Shown: piece after piece, positions 35,382 to 43,949 of the stretch | Position numbering within the stretch: position 1 is the first letter of the stretch | How the letters are laid out: the number at the start of each line of letters is the position of its first letter | Assembly: GCF_000153165.2 (NCBI RefSeq) | Contig: NC_014472.1 | Coordinates: 3,406,001-3,470,000 of the forward strand | DNA: 64,000 nt | Direction of reading: 5' to 3' | Origin: Maribacter sp. HTCC2170 | GTDB lineage: Bacteria; Bacteroidota; Bacteroidia; Flavobacteriales; Flavobacteriaceae | The notes under the pieces: model-generated | Seen by the model: only the letters and a program-made list of their open reading frames with translations | Told to the model about the DNA's origin: nothing | The model's database searches: none | Made by a program: the position numbers and the translations under genes

Positions 35382-35900
35382 ATGAAAAGGGCAAGCGCAT
35401 TATTTTTTTTGATTACAGTATTGGCATTTTCATGTCAAAGCAATCAAGAGACGCAACAAATTGAAAAAAAGAACGCGCTGATCTTAAAAAATTTTAAAAG
35501 TTTCATTGAAAATGCATGGAACAAAAAAAACATAGATAGTCTTAAAACCGTATCTGCTCCAGGTTATACTCGTCAACTCAATGGTATAAACGTCGCGGGA
35601 AACATTAATGAACTGGAAGCCAATATGAACATTTATTTCAATGGATTTCCCAATTTAGAAATATCAATTATGAACACTGTGGCCAAAGATAACCAGCTAT
35701 TCGTCCAGTGGACCTTTGAAGGTACGAATACCGGAGTTTTCGGGGAAACTCCTGCCACAGGAAAGCATGCTGTTGTCAGCGGCTACTCTGAACTCACTTT
35801 TGATGATATGGGTAAAATATCACACGAAAAAATCTATTACAATGAACTACAGCTCCTACAGCAACTAGGATACAACTTGGTTGAGCCCGTAGTGGAATAA
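35382..35900 (+). CDS. SnoaL/NTF2-like (ester-cyclase-type) lipoprotein
   Basis: The 172-residue product carries a lipobox with Cys18 (LAFSCQSN). The mature part has the SnoaL-like fold pattern: a helix (NALILKNFKSFIENAWNKKNIDSLKT), then APGYTRQLNG, a strand with QLFVQWTFEGTN and GVFGETPATGKHAVVSGYSELTF, and a final strand ending HEKIYYNELQLLQQLG. This is the pattern of polyketide-cyclase-like and ester-cyclase-annotated proteins, which bind small hydrophobic molecules. Divergent from the TPR-kinase gene and 26 bases before the second two-lobed protein, it begins a four-gene plus-strand operon. Confidence 0.82.
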   Translation: MKRASALFFLITVLAFSCQSNQETQQIEKKNALILKNFKSFIENAWNKKNIDSLKTVSAPGYTRQLNGINVAGNINELEANMNIYFNGFPNLEISIMNTVAKDNQLFVQWTFEGTNTGVFGETPATGKHAVVSGYSELTFDDMGKISHEKIYYNELQLLQQLGYNLVEPVVE

Positions 35901-35926
35901 ATTATGTCTAACCTAAATTAAATAAA

Positions 35927-36694
35927 ATGAGAACAAAAAGAATGAAACTTTTATTGTTGGCAACATTGTTAATGCCAATTACAATGATCTTAGGACAGGA
36001 TTCAGGCGAACGAAGGTCATTTCACATTCATGAAGATGTTGTAAAACCATCAATGGTGGGTGAATATGAATCTATAGTTAAAGAGTTTGTTGGTCATTTA
36101 AAGAAACATGAAATACAAGAAATAAGTATGATAGTGACCAATTTGGCCGATTCTCGCTACTTATATGTTGAACCAATAAAGAACATGGCTGATTTGGATA
36201 ATCACAATTTTTCCACTTTAGTCGAAAAAATGGGAAAGGAAGCTCTAGGAGAACTTTTTGATAGGATGGATAAATGTTATGACATAGAGCATGATTATAT
36301 AATTCATTTAGATGAGGAGTTGACCTATATGCCAGAAGGCATTACGCAAACACCAGAGGGTAAAGACTTTAGAAAGTTTCATTACCTCCATGTTACTCCC
36401 GCCAACCGATCTACTGTCAAAAAGAAAATGAAGGCCATAAAAGATCTTTTTGAGCAAAAAGGATCTAAAGAGTACTATCGTGTTTACAAAAGTGGTTTTG
36501 GAGCTAGAGGAGAATTTTATATGGTAGCAATTGCATCTAAAAGTCCACTAGACCAAGCTCAAATCTCCAAAGAAAATGATGCTTTATTAGGAGAGGAAGG
36601 GAATAACGCCATGCAAGCATTGTTTGCCAATTTATTGAAATATGAAGTTTATGAAGGTAGAATGCGACCAGATCTAGCCTATTCTCCAAAATAA
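35927..36694 (+). CDS. Secreted two-lobed alpha/beta-barrel-like protein B
   Basis: The 255-residue protein starts with a basic N-terminus and a hydrophobic segment (LLLLATLLMPITMILG); the start could be the ATG at 35927 or five codons downstream. After the signal, two ferredoxin-like halves follow: SFHIHEDVVKPSMVGEYESIV with ADSRYLYVEP, and FHYLHVTPANRSTVKKKMKAI with RGEFYMVAIASKSP. The N-terminal half retains a histidine-rich HIHEDVV start. Its overall size and plan match proteins A and C, but sequence identity is low, so the relationship is architectural. It is second in the plus-strand operon, between two NTF2-like genes. Confidence 0.62.
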   Translation: MRTKRMKLLLLATLLMPITMILGQDSGERRSFHIHEDVVKPSMVGEYESIVKEFVGHLKKHEIQEISMIVTNLADSRYLYVEPIKNMADLDNHNFSTLVEKMGKEALGELFDRMDKCYDIEHDYIIHLDEELTYMPEGITQTPEGKDFRKFHYLHVTPANRSTVKKKMKAIKDLFEQKGSKEYYRVYKSGFGARGEFYMVAIASKSPLDQAQISKENDALLGEEGNNAMQALFANLLKYEVYEGRMRPDLAYSPK

Positions 36695-36739
36695 TAAAGT
36701 ATTACCTCTATTCATACAAAAAATTAAATCAAAATAATC

Positions 36740-37633
36740 ATGAAAAAATTCATTCTAATAATTGCCATAATTTTTGGTTTCAGTTCGTGCCAGCAAGGAG
36801 CAGAACGTTACACGCAAAATTCACCTGAAATAGATACGGTGAAGAAATTGATAGCCAATTACAATAGTAAATCGTACGACACCAGTATGTATACCGATAC
36901 GTCCAAGACATTTTATAACACAAAAAAGAATTCAATGTCGCCAAGTGAGACGATGGCATATCACCAAGAAACTGACAAGGTATATAAATCAAGAGGTTTC
37001 CTCGACGAGGATCAAGAATATGAAATGGTCCTTACTGATGATGGCAATACTTGGGTCAATTGTTGGTTGGATTGGAAAGGCACCTTAGTCGGAAACAACA
37101 AAGAATATAATATACCCATTCATCTTACTTATCAATTTGAGAATGGTAAAATAGTAAGGGAGCATGGACATTGGGATTCTGGAGCCTTGGTATCGGCAAT
37201 GCAGGAAATAGAGATCATGAATAACTTGCCTCCTGAAGAAAACAGAGCTGTCGTAAATGGTATGTATCAGAATTTTGCCAAAGGAGATGTTCCTTCAGTA
37301 CTTGCTTCATTGGATCCCAACGTGGTTTGGATGGAAGCTGAAGGTAATGCGTATGCCGATGGAAACCCGTACCAAGGTCCGGACGCTGTACTGAACGGAA
37401 TATTCACGCGTATCGGAGATGATTATGAATTTTTTCATCTTAAAAACATCAAATTACACGAAATGGCCAATGATGAAGTTCTTGCCACGCTGCGATACGA
37501 CGGCAAACTTAAAGCAAACGGAGCCAAAATAAATGCGCAGGCCGCCCACCTTTGGACACTTAGGAATGGCAAAGTAATCCGTTTTCAGCAGTATGTAGAT
37601 ACCAAACAGCTTCATGATGCCATTAATAAATAA
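36740..37633 (+). CDS. Lipoprotein with two NTF2/SnoaL-like domains
   Basis: This 297-residue lipoprotein has a cysteine at 17 (GFSSCQQ). Two NTF2-like modules follow. Module 1 spans about 25-150, with KKLIANYNSKSYDTSMYTD, and ends in NGKIVREHGHWD. Module 2 spans about 165-297: NRAVVNGMYQNFAKGDVPSVLASLDPNVVWMEAEGN, GPDAVLNGIF, then NGKVIRFQQYVDTKQLHD. The second module matches the ketosteroid-isomerase-like proteins that bind or isomerise small hydrophobic compounds. It is third in the plus-strand operon; an activity cannot be assigned. Confidence 0.8.
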   Translation: MKKFILIIAIIFGFSSCQQGAERYTQNSPEIDTVKKLIANYNSKSYDTSMYTDTSKTFYNTKKNSMSPSETMAYHQETDKVYKSRGFLDEDQEYEMVLTDDGNTWVNCWLDWKGTLVGNNKEYNIPIHLTYQFENGKIVREHGHWDSGALVSAMQEIEIMNNLPPEENRAVVNGMYQNFAKGDVPSVLASLDPNVVWMEAEGNAYADGNPYQGPDAVLNGIFTRIGDDYEFFHLKNIKLHEMANDEVLATLRYDGKLKANGAKINAQAAHLWTLRNGKVIRFQQYVDTKQLHDAINK

Positions 37634-37663
37634 TAGACTATTAATCTCTAAATTATAGAAACA

Positions 37664-38428
37664 ATGAAAAAAATATTATTCACCTTGCTGCTCGCCCCAT
37701 TATTAATTGCTGCTCAAAGTTCGACTGAAAGCTTGATCATTGAAAATGTCATGTTTTCACCTCTTCCAGGAAAAACAGCAGAATTTGAGGCTGGTATTGC
37801 AGACCACAATAAGAAATTCCATGCAGATGGCCCATACGGGGTTAGGATCTATAATATCATGAATGGTAAGAACGCGGGTAAATATATGAATATCATGGGG
37901 CCTCTCCCTTGGAGTGCGATTGACGGTAGGCCACATAGCGATGCCCACAATGAGGATATGAGTAAAAATGTGAATCCGTATTTATCGGCTGAGGTCGAGG
38001 TAAATTATATGAAAATGCATCCTGAACTTTCTAACTTTTCCCGAGAGTTTGAAATAAATAAAGTATCCGTGTTTATGATTGATATAAAGCGCTTTAAAGA
38101 TATGGACTTCTATGACAAAGTGATTAAAAAGGTAGTTAAGGTCTACAAAGAAAAAAAGCCTGACCAATTATATGGGGTTTACTCCAATGAGTTACAAAAT
38201 ATGGATGGAAAGGACTTTGGATGGGTCGAGTTTTTTGACAGCTCTGCATGGTTAGGCAAAGAAGATAGTTTTCCAAAAGACTTTGAAGCAGTCCACGGTG
38301 AAGGAAGTTTTGTCCAATTTTTGGCTGATCTGGAGGCTACTACCAATGGCGAAGATTCTGAAGTTTGGGTTCTTCGAAAAGACCTTAGTGGACCAAATGC
38401 CAAAGTCGCGGCAGCCACGGGCCAATAA
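37664..38428 (+). CDS. Secreted two-lobed alpha/beta-barrel-like protein C
   Basis: The product of 254 residues begins with a signal peptide (LLLAPLLIAAQ). The N-terminal half (LIIENVMFSPLPGKTAEFEAGIADHN, AGKYMNIMGPLPWSAID) and C-terminal half (VSVFMIDIKRFKDMDFYDKVIKK, KDFGWVEFFDSSAWLG) each show a strand-helix-strand ferredoxin-like pattern. The N-half has a His-rich segment (HSDAHNED). Its size and plan match proteins A and B. It is the last gene of the plus-strand operon and is followed by a strong terminator. Confidence 0.62.
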   Translation: MKKILFTLLLAPLLIAAQSSTESLIIENVMFSPLPGKTAEFEAGIADHNKKFHADGPYGVRIYNIMNGKNAGKYMNIMGPLPWSAIDGRPHSDAHNEDMSKNVNPYLSAEVEVNYMKMHPELSNFSREFEINKVSVFMIDIKRFKDMDFYDKVIKKVVKVYKEKKPDQLYGVYSNELQNMDGKDFGWVEFFDSSAWLGKEDSFPKDFEAVHGEGSFVQFLADLEATTNGEDSEVWVLRKDLSGPNAKVAAATGQ

Positions 38429-38524
38429 TTGTTCAAGTTAATCATAGACTAACCTAAATATAAAAGGCAGATTCTAGGTCGCAAATATAATTTTGTGTTT
38501 ATTACTTAGCACGCTCTTTTCAGT

Positions 38525-38555
38525 AAAACCCAATTAATGTTGGGTTTTGCTTTTT
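38525..38555 (+). terminator. Terminator after the secreted-protein operon
   Basis: A nine-base stem (AAAACCCAA / TTGGGTTTT) with a six-base loop is followed by GC and five T residues. It lies about 100 bases after the last gene of the operon. Confidence 0.75.
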
Positions 38556-38631
38556 GGAGGGTATTCACTTTATTAACTAATTTCTTTACATTTAAAAAAC
38601 AAATACGTCCAGATTGATAACTTCTTAAAAT

Positions 38632-40029
38632 ATGATAACCAAAATAGGAGAAAAATTTACCGAGATTTTTAGAAAGAATATGCCTGATGCTTTTGTTTTT
38701 GCATTGGTCTTGACCTTGATAGTTGGCCTAACAGCTTTTTTCTGGGTGGGCAGTACACCATTAAAAATTATTCAATCCTGGTATGATGGTTTCTGGAGCC
38801 TCCTTACTTTTGGCATGCAAATGGTCCTACTGATCATAACTGGCTATAGTATCGCCTTATCCCCAGTTGTGGAAAAGGGTATTAATTATCTTACACGTTA
38901 TCTTAAAACACCGCTGAAGGTATATTTATTAGTGGTTTTATTTGGAATGTTAGTCTCCATGATAAGTTGGGGATGGCTCGTTATTACGGCATTACTTGCA
39001 AGGGAATTGGCACTTAGGGTAAAAGGAATAAATTATGCTTATTTAATTGCCTGTGTCTATTTTTCGTCCATCTCTTGGGTAACTGGCCTATCAAGTTCAA
39101 TACCCTTATTATTGAACACCGAAAAAAACTATATGATCGAAGCTGGGATTTTATCATCCGTTATCCCTACATCATTTACTTTAGGATCCCCCATGAACCT
39201 AAGTATGATCATTTTATTTCTGGTTATAGGGCCTTTGTTGATGTTACTATTGGTTCCAAAGGGCAAAAATCATAAAGAATTGAAAACGCTATTAGGGGAA
39301 TCGGTCAATGACGTTAAACCTACCATAAAACAGGAGGCGGATAGTTTTAATCTACCTTTTAAAACACTTTCAGATCAATTGAACAATAGTATCCTATTGC
39401 AATGGATTATTGCATTTATGGGGTTAATCTATATTATCTTTCATTTTAGCACCAAAGGCTTAGATCTTAATCTGAACATTATGATTTTTGTTTTCCTGAT
39501 CTTGGGGCTCTTTTTACATAAAACCCCAATGCGATTCAGCATATCAATGAAGCGGGCAAGCAATAACATTTCCGGTATTTTATTTCAGTTTCCATTCTAT
39601 GCCGGGATAATGGGAATAATGACTTTTACTGGCTTGGGTGAAAAAATAGGACAAGTACTTGCTACTAATGCTACAGTTGATTCCTACCCGTTTTTTGCAT
39701 ACTTGCTGGGGGGTATGGTAAATTTTGCAATTCCCTCAGGAGGTGGTGAATTTGCCGTAATTGGTCCCAGTGTAATTAATGCAGTAAATCAAATTGGCAT
39801 GGGATTACCTGCTAGTGAATTAACAGAAATGACCGCAAGGGCTTCCTTGGCCATAGCTTACGGTGAAGCCCTTACCAATCTTTTACAGCCATTTTACCTA
39901 TTATTAGTCATTCCAATAATGGCTTCTGGCATAAATGTACAAGCGAGGGATATTATGGGTTATTTAGTATTTCCTTTCCTTGTCTTTTTTATTATTCAGT
40001 CAATACTTGTGGTTTGGATGCCCATTTAA
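38632..40029 (+). CDS. AtoE-like short-chain fatty acid transporter
   Basis: At 465 residues with about eleven to twelve membrane helices, it matches the short-chain fatty acid transporter family (AtoE type, related to TIGR00366). Recognisable features are NMPDAFVFALVLTLIVGLTAF at the start, SWGWLVITALLARELALRVKGINYAYLIA, and FAIPSGGGEFAVIGPSVINA near the end, a membrane-embedded motif. Such carriers take up butyrate, acetoacetate or acetate. The open ORF begins with ATG at 38632 in an AT-rich leader that includes TACATTTA (a near-consensus -7 box) at 38587. It overlaps the convergent VOC gene by four bases at the stop codons. Confidence 0.88.
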   Translation: MITKIGEKFTEIFRKNMPDAFVFALVLTLIVGLTAFFWVGSTPLKIIQSWYDGFWSLLTFGMQMVLLIITGYSIALSPVVEKGINYLTRYLKTPLKVYLLVVLFGMLVSMISWGWLVITALLARELALRVKGINYAYLIACVYFSSISWVTGLSSSIPLLLNTEKNYMIEAGILSSVIPTSFTLGSPMNLSMIILFLVIGPLLMLLLVPKGKNHKELKTLLGESVNDVKPTIKQEADSFNLPFKTLSDQLNNSILLQWIIAFMGLIYIIFHFSTKGLDLNLNIMIFVFLILGLFLHKTPMRFSISMKRASNNISGILFQFPFYAGIMGIMTFTGLGEKIGQVLATNATVDSYPFFAYLLGGMVNFAIPSGGGEFAVIGPSVINAVNQIGMGLPASELTEMTARASLAIAYGEALTNLLQPFYLLLVIPIMASGINVQARDIMGYLVFPFLVFFIIQSILVVWMPI

Positions 40030-40400
40030 ATATCCCTATAAAAAGTTAATCCGTTTTTAAAAGGATCAAAAAAGGCAAATTCACGAGTACCCCATGCTGT
40101 TTCCCTTAAAAGCGTGTGGGCATGAAAAACATCTTTTTTTGCGTATTCATTATAAAGTGATTCAATATTCTGGGTGACGATTCTCAGCATAGGACGATCT
40201 ACTTTTTTATCCCATTCCGATGAATCATGCCATTGAAGATGTATCTCTATTCCATCCCGAATAATCCCAGCGTAAGTAGGTTTTTTGCTATCATCTGCGA
40301 AGGCAATCTTAAATCCCAATCTATTTACATAAAAATCAAGAGCTTCGACCACATCTTTTACCGGAAGCACAGGGTGAATTTGGTGTAAAAATCCTTTCAT
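40026..40400 (-). CDS. VOC/bleomycin-resistance-like protein
   Basis: The 124-residue protein has the VOC fold signature: HPVLPVKDVVEALDFYVNRLGFKIAF in the first module, and FAFFDPFKNGLTFYRDI in the second. The C-terminal pattern with Glu near REFAFFDP and the short length fit the bleomycin-resistance-type dimer. It has no signal peptide and thus is cytoplasmic. Ligand unknown. It converges with the fatty-acid transporter gene (four shared bases) and is divergent from the endonuclease/phosphatase gene. Confidence 0.82.
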   Translation of the reverse strand: MKGFLHQIHPVLPVKDVVEALDFYVNRLGFKIAFADDSKKPTYAGIIRDGIEIHLQWHDSSEWDKKVDRPMLRIVTQNIESLYNEYAKKDVFHAHTLLRETAWGTREFAFFDPFKNGLTFYRDI

Positions 40401-40459
40401 AAGAATTATCTGCTATTATATAATTACCTTGTGAATTAATTTACAAAATAATAGTTCAA

Positions 40460-41290
40460 TTGAAAAATCAGCTAATTCTACTTGTTGTCTTTACCATATT
40501 CTTCTCTGGCTTTGGGCAGGATTTTAAACTAATGACCTATAACATAAAATATGATAATAAAAAAGATACAGTAAACAACTGGAATGACCGTAAAGCAAGC
40601 TTGGTTAGATTGATCCGCCATTACGAACCTTCAATTTTTGGAACGCAAGAAGCATTACACCATCAAGTAAAGTATATTGATGAAGAGCTCCCTGATTTCT
40701 CCTTTATCGGTGTTGGTAGGGACGATGGTAAGCAAAAAGGGGAATACTCGTCAATTCATTATAACCATACTAAATACAAGGTACTATCGAGCAACACCTT
40801 CTGGTTGTCAAAAACCCCCAATAAAATATCTGTTGGTTGGGATGCATCTATGGAACGTATCTGTACCTATGGGCTTTTTGAAGAGTTAGAGACCAGTAAT
40901 ACGTTTTATGTCTTCAACACACATTTTGATCATAGGGGCAAAAAAGCAAGAGAAAAATCAGCCAAGCTTATCCTTAAAAAAATCAAGAAAATCAACTCGA
41001 GTAATCTTCCGGTGATCTTAATGGGGGATTTCAATTTAAATCCAGTAGAAAAACCTATAAAAAGTATAAAAAAGGTAATGGTCGATGGCCTTGATGCTAC
41101 ACAAAAACCTTTCTATGGGCCAAGTGGCACATTCAATGGCTTCAACCCGACAATGAAATTGGATAATAGAATTGACTATATTTTCGTCAAGAATATCAAG
41201 GTTAAAAGCTATACACATATTGATGATCGTATGGAAAACAACAAACATATTTCAGATCATTTACCCGTATTGATACATATAGAATATTAA
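40460..41290 (+). CDS. Secreted endonuclease/exonuclease/phosphatase-family hydrolase
   Basis: The 276-residue product has a signal peptide (FTIFFSGFGQ). The DNase-I-like fold motifs are present: LMTYNIKYDN with the first Asn/Asp pair, GTQEALHHQ with the metal-binding Glu, FNTHFDHRG with the His-Asp pair, GDFNLNP with the Asp-Asn pair, and a final SDHLPVLI containing the catalytic Asp-His. The enzyme is a metal-dependent phosphodiesterase or sphingomyelinase-like hydrolase, acting in the periplasm or outside; the substrate is unknown. No in-frame ATG exists upstream of the signal peptide before a stop at 40421-40423, so the TTG at 40460 is taken as the start. Confidence 0.88.
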   Translation: MKNQLILLVVFTIFFSGFGQDFKLMTYNIKYDNKKDTVNNWNDRKASLVRLIRHYEPSIFGTQEALHHQVKYIDEELPDFSFIGVGRDDGKQKGEYSSIHYNHTKYKVLSSNTFWLSKTPNKISVGWDASMERICTYGLFEELETSNTFYVFNTHFDHRGKKAREKSAKLILKKIKKINSSNLPVILMGDFNLNPVEKPIKSIKKVMVDGLDATQKPFYGPSGTFNGFNPTMKLDNRIDYIFVKNIKVKSYTHIDDRMENNKHISDHLPVLIHIEY

Positions 41291-41293
41291 CCC

Positions 41294-41911
41294 ATGTACA
41301 TACCACACAGCTATAAAAAAGAGAACCTAAATGAAGTCAAGGAGTTCCTAAAAAAGAACAGTTTTGGCATACTAGTGAACCAAGTTGATGGAAAACCTTG
41401 GGCAACCCATATTCCTTTGGAATTGGATGTTGATCAAGAAGGAAATGACATTTTAGTGAGTCACATCTCCAAAGCAAACCCGCAATGGAAATCTTTTGAA
41501 GATAAGAGTGAGGTCCTATGTATTTTCAATGGTCCTCATAGTTATATCTCATCCTCATGGTACAAAGAGGAAGAAGTTCCTACATGGAACTACGTCGCAG
41601 TTCATATATATGGTAAAATCAAGATTTTGAATGAAGCCGAAGTTTTGGTATCACTACATAAATTAGTTGATAAATATGAAGCCAACTCCAAAAATCCCGT
41701 TTCTGTGGTTAATTTTTCAGAGAAGACAATGCGTCAGATAAAGGGTGTTGTGGGGTTTCAAATCAAAATTGATAATATACAGGCTGCCTACAAACTATCT
41801 CAAGGCCGCGAGCATGATCATGCTAAGATTGTCACCGAATTAAATGAAACCCAAAATTCAGGAAGCAAGGCAATTGCTTCAGCAATAAAGAATTTACCGA
41901 AAAGCGATTAA
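41294..41911 (+). CDS. PaiB-like FMN-binding protein
   Basis: This 205-residue cytoplasmic protein begins MYIPHSYKKEN and continues FGILVNQVDGKPWATHIPLELDV, GPHSYISSSWYKEEEVPTWNYVAVHIYG, and MRQIKGVVGFQIKIDNIQAAYKLSQGR, which are the signature segments of the PaiB family (FMN-binding split barrel). Bacillus PaiB was described as a negative regulator of sporulation and degradative enzyme genes, but most family members are uncharacterised. It follows the endonuclease/phosphatase gene by three bases, hence co-transcribed, and overlaps the convergent epimerase gene by four bases at the stop codons. Confidence 0.9.
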   Translation: MYIPHSYKKENLNEVKEFLKKNSFGILVNQVDGKPWATHIPLELDVDQEGNDILVSHISKANPQWKSFEDKSEVLCIFNGPHSYISSSWYKEEEVPTWNYVAVHIYGKIKILNEAEVLVSLHKLVDKYEANSKNPVSVVNFSEKTMRQIKGVVGFQIKIDNIQAAYKLSQGREHDHAKIVTELNETQNSGSKAIASAIKNLPKSD

Positions 41912-42891
41912 AGCGCTTTATATACTGCCAAAATATTCTCAATCTTTAGATTTTTTTCTGGACTAATCCATTTTTTATCTGGGTTTTCATCTAACCATTT
42001 TAGCGTTCGTTTGATTCCCGAAGCAAAAGGTATTGTGGCTTTAAAAGAGGGTACAAAGGTCTTTATTTTGGTATTGTCAAAAATTACACTTTCAGCCTTA
42101 TCGGCCAACAGAGTCCCCGTAAATGAAGGCTCTATTTTACAAATAAAGTCAGAGGCAATATGTACGATTTTTGCCTCTCTTCCCAAACTATCAGCTAGGA
42201 TTTTATAAATCATGTTCCAGCTTAGAATCTCATCGGATGTAATGTGAAAAGCATGCCCTATAGCCTGGGTCAAGCCTAATAAACCAACAAAACCTTTTGC
42301 AAAATCATCTGAGTGTGTAACGGTCCATAATGAAGTTCCGTCACCATGTACAATAATTTCTTTTCCTTTTAAAATTCTATCTGCAGTGGTAAATTCCTTG
42401 AAACCCCCAATAGCTATCGGGATTACCGTATCATAGGTCAACGACGGCCTCACAATGGTTACAGGAAACCCTTCTTCACGGTAAGCTCGCATTAATCGAT
42501 CTTCACATTTGATTTTATCACTTGAATAATCCCAAAGGTTATTACACAATGGAGTAGATTCATTAATCACAGGGGAACTTAAGGGCGTTTGATAGCAAGA
42601 AGCGGAACTAATGAAAATGTATTGTCTTGTTTTTCCTTTAAAAAGGGAGATATCGCGTTCTATATCATTAGGAGTGAATGCAATCCAATTAACAACGACA
42701 TCCCACTCATGTTTTTTCAGTTCAACAAGCTCGTTTACTTTGTTTATATCACCTTTTATTGTTTTCACCCCAGGAATCCCAACATTGTTTGTCCCACGGT
42801 TAAGGTGATAAAGATCAACTCCCTGTGAAACGGCCAATTTACTAGATGCAGAACTAATATTACCTGTACCTCCAACAAACAATACCTTCAT
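41908..42891 (-). CDS. NAD(P)-dependent epimerase/dehydratase-like (atypical SDR) protein
   Basis: The 327-residue product has an N-terminal Rossmann motif (VLFVGGTGNISSASSKLA, glycine-rich GxxGxxS) and later YIFISSASCYQ, with the extended-SDR-like Ser but no clear YxxxK pair at the usual place; the C-terminal half includes HSDDFAKGFVGLLG and FHITSDEILSWNMIYKILA. It resembles atypical SDRs such as the isoflavone reductase/mRNA-binding-protein-like group. The reaction cannot be specified. No signal peptide. It diverges from the Tat-exported isomerase gene with an 84-base gap. Confidence 0.82.
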   Translation of the reverse strand: MKVLFVGGTGNISSASSKLAVSQGVDLYHLNRGTNNVGIPGVKTIKGDINKVNELVELKKHEWDVVVNWIAFTPNDIERDISLFKGKTRQYIFISSASCYQTPLSSPVINESTPLCNNLWDYSSDKIKCEDRLMRAYREEGFPVTIVRPSLTYDTVIPIAIGGFKEFTTADRILKGKEIIVHGDGTSLWTVTHSDDFAKGFVGLLGLTQAIGHAFHITSDEILSWNMIYKILADSLGREAKIVHIASDFICKIEPSFTGTLLADKAESVIFDNTKIKTFVPSFKATIPFASGIKRTLKWLDENPDKKWISPEKNLKIENILAVYKAL

Positions 42892-42975
42892 AATGAAAAT
42901 TTTAAACTTTTGACTAACAGATCGTGAATTTAGAAATAAATGAAGTAATTTGATAACTTACCTTAAAGCAATCAA

Positions 42976-43914
42976 ATGACGACTCGAAGATCTTTTATCA
43001 AAAAATCGGCTGTTGGAACAACGGCCGCAACCCTTCTACCTTTTTCAACTCTTGCTTCTTGTTCCTCACAGCGCATAAATCCTAAGATTTCATTGGCCCA
43101 ATGGTCATTAAACAAAGCCTTTTTTGCTGGGGAATTAAATCCCGAAAAATTCGCTTCCATTGCAAGAAAGGATTATAACATCAGCGCCATAGAATATGTA
43201 AATGCATTTTACAGGGATTCTGGGAATGATGAGAAATTTTGGCACAATCTAAAACAAAATGCTGAAAATGAAGATGTAAAGAGTTTATTGATAATGGTCG
43301 ATGACGAGGGTGACTTAGGCAATCCGAACGAAAGTGAAAGAAAAAAAGCTGTAGAAAATCACTACAAATGGATAAATGCGGCAAAAATTCTTGGCTGTCA
43401 CTCTATTCGAGTAAATGCATTTGGAAAAGGGGACAACGAAACTGTGGGCAATTCACTGGTAGATGGATTGGGTGCACTCTCAGAATATGGCCAAAAAGAA
43501 GGAATTAATGTACTTATTGAAAATCATGGATTACATACCTCCAATGCCAATTTTATAGTTGACATTATTAAAAAAGTGAACAACCCAAACCTAGGTACAT
43601 TGCCCGATTTTGGGAATTGGTGTTTGAACAAAGAATGGGGAAGTACTCAAAATAATGCATGTACCGATGTTTATGATCGCTATAAAGGGTTAGAAGAATT
43701 CTTGCCTTACGCCAAAGGTGTAAGTGCCAAAAGTTATGATTTTGATGAGCTTGGGAACGAAACCATAATGGATTATAGTCGATTGCTTAAAACAGTTAAA
43801 GATTCTGATTTTAAAGGTTATATTGGAATTGAATATGAAGGCGAAAGATTAAGCCCTACTGAAGGGATCAAAGCCACTAAAAATTTAATAGAGCACATTT
43901 GGTCAGAGCTATAG
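42976..43914 (+). CDS. Tat-exported sugar phosphate isomerase/epimerase-like TIM-barrel protein
   Basis: This 312-residue product starts with a twin-arginine signal (MTTRRSFIKKSAVGTTAATLL) ending in ASCSS, which also resembles a lipobox. The mature chain is an AP-endonuclease-2-like TIM barrel: ISLAQWSLNKAFFAGELNP, CHSIRVNAFGKGD, INVLIENHGLHTSNANF with a metal-binding Glu-Asn-His, LPDFGNWCL with Asp, and GYIGIEYEGERLSP with the closing Glu. Xylose isomerase-like enzymes of this family act on sugars or cyclitols. The substrate is unknown. It stands alone between divergent and convergent neighbours. Confidence 0.88.
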   Translation: MTTRRSFIKKSAVGTTAATLLPFSTLASCSSQRINPKISLAQWSLNKAFFAGELNPEKFASIARKDYNISAIEYVNAFYRDSGNDEKFWHNLKQNAENEDVKSLLIMVDDEGDLGNPNESERKKAVENHYKWINAAKILGCHSIRVNAFGKGDNETVGNSLVDGLGALSEYGQKEGINVLIENHGLHTSNANFIVDIIKKVNNPNLGTLPDFGNWCLNKEWGSTQNNACTDVYDRYKGLEEFLPYAKGVSAKSYDFDELGNETIMDYSRLLKTVKDSDFKGYIGIEYEGERLSPTEGIKATKNLIEHIWSEL

Positions 43915-43949
43915 TGATTGGAAAACTCTAAGCTTAAATAAGTTTTAGT

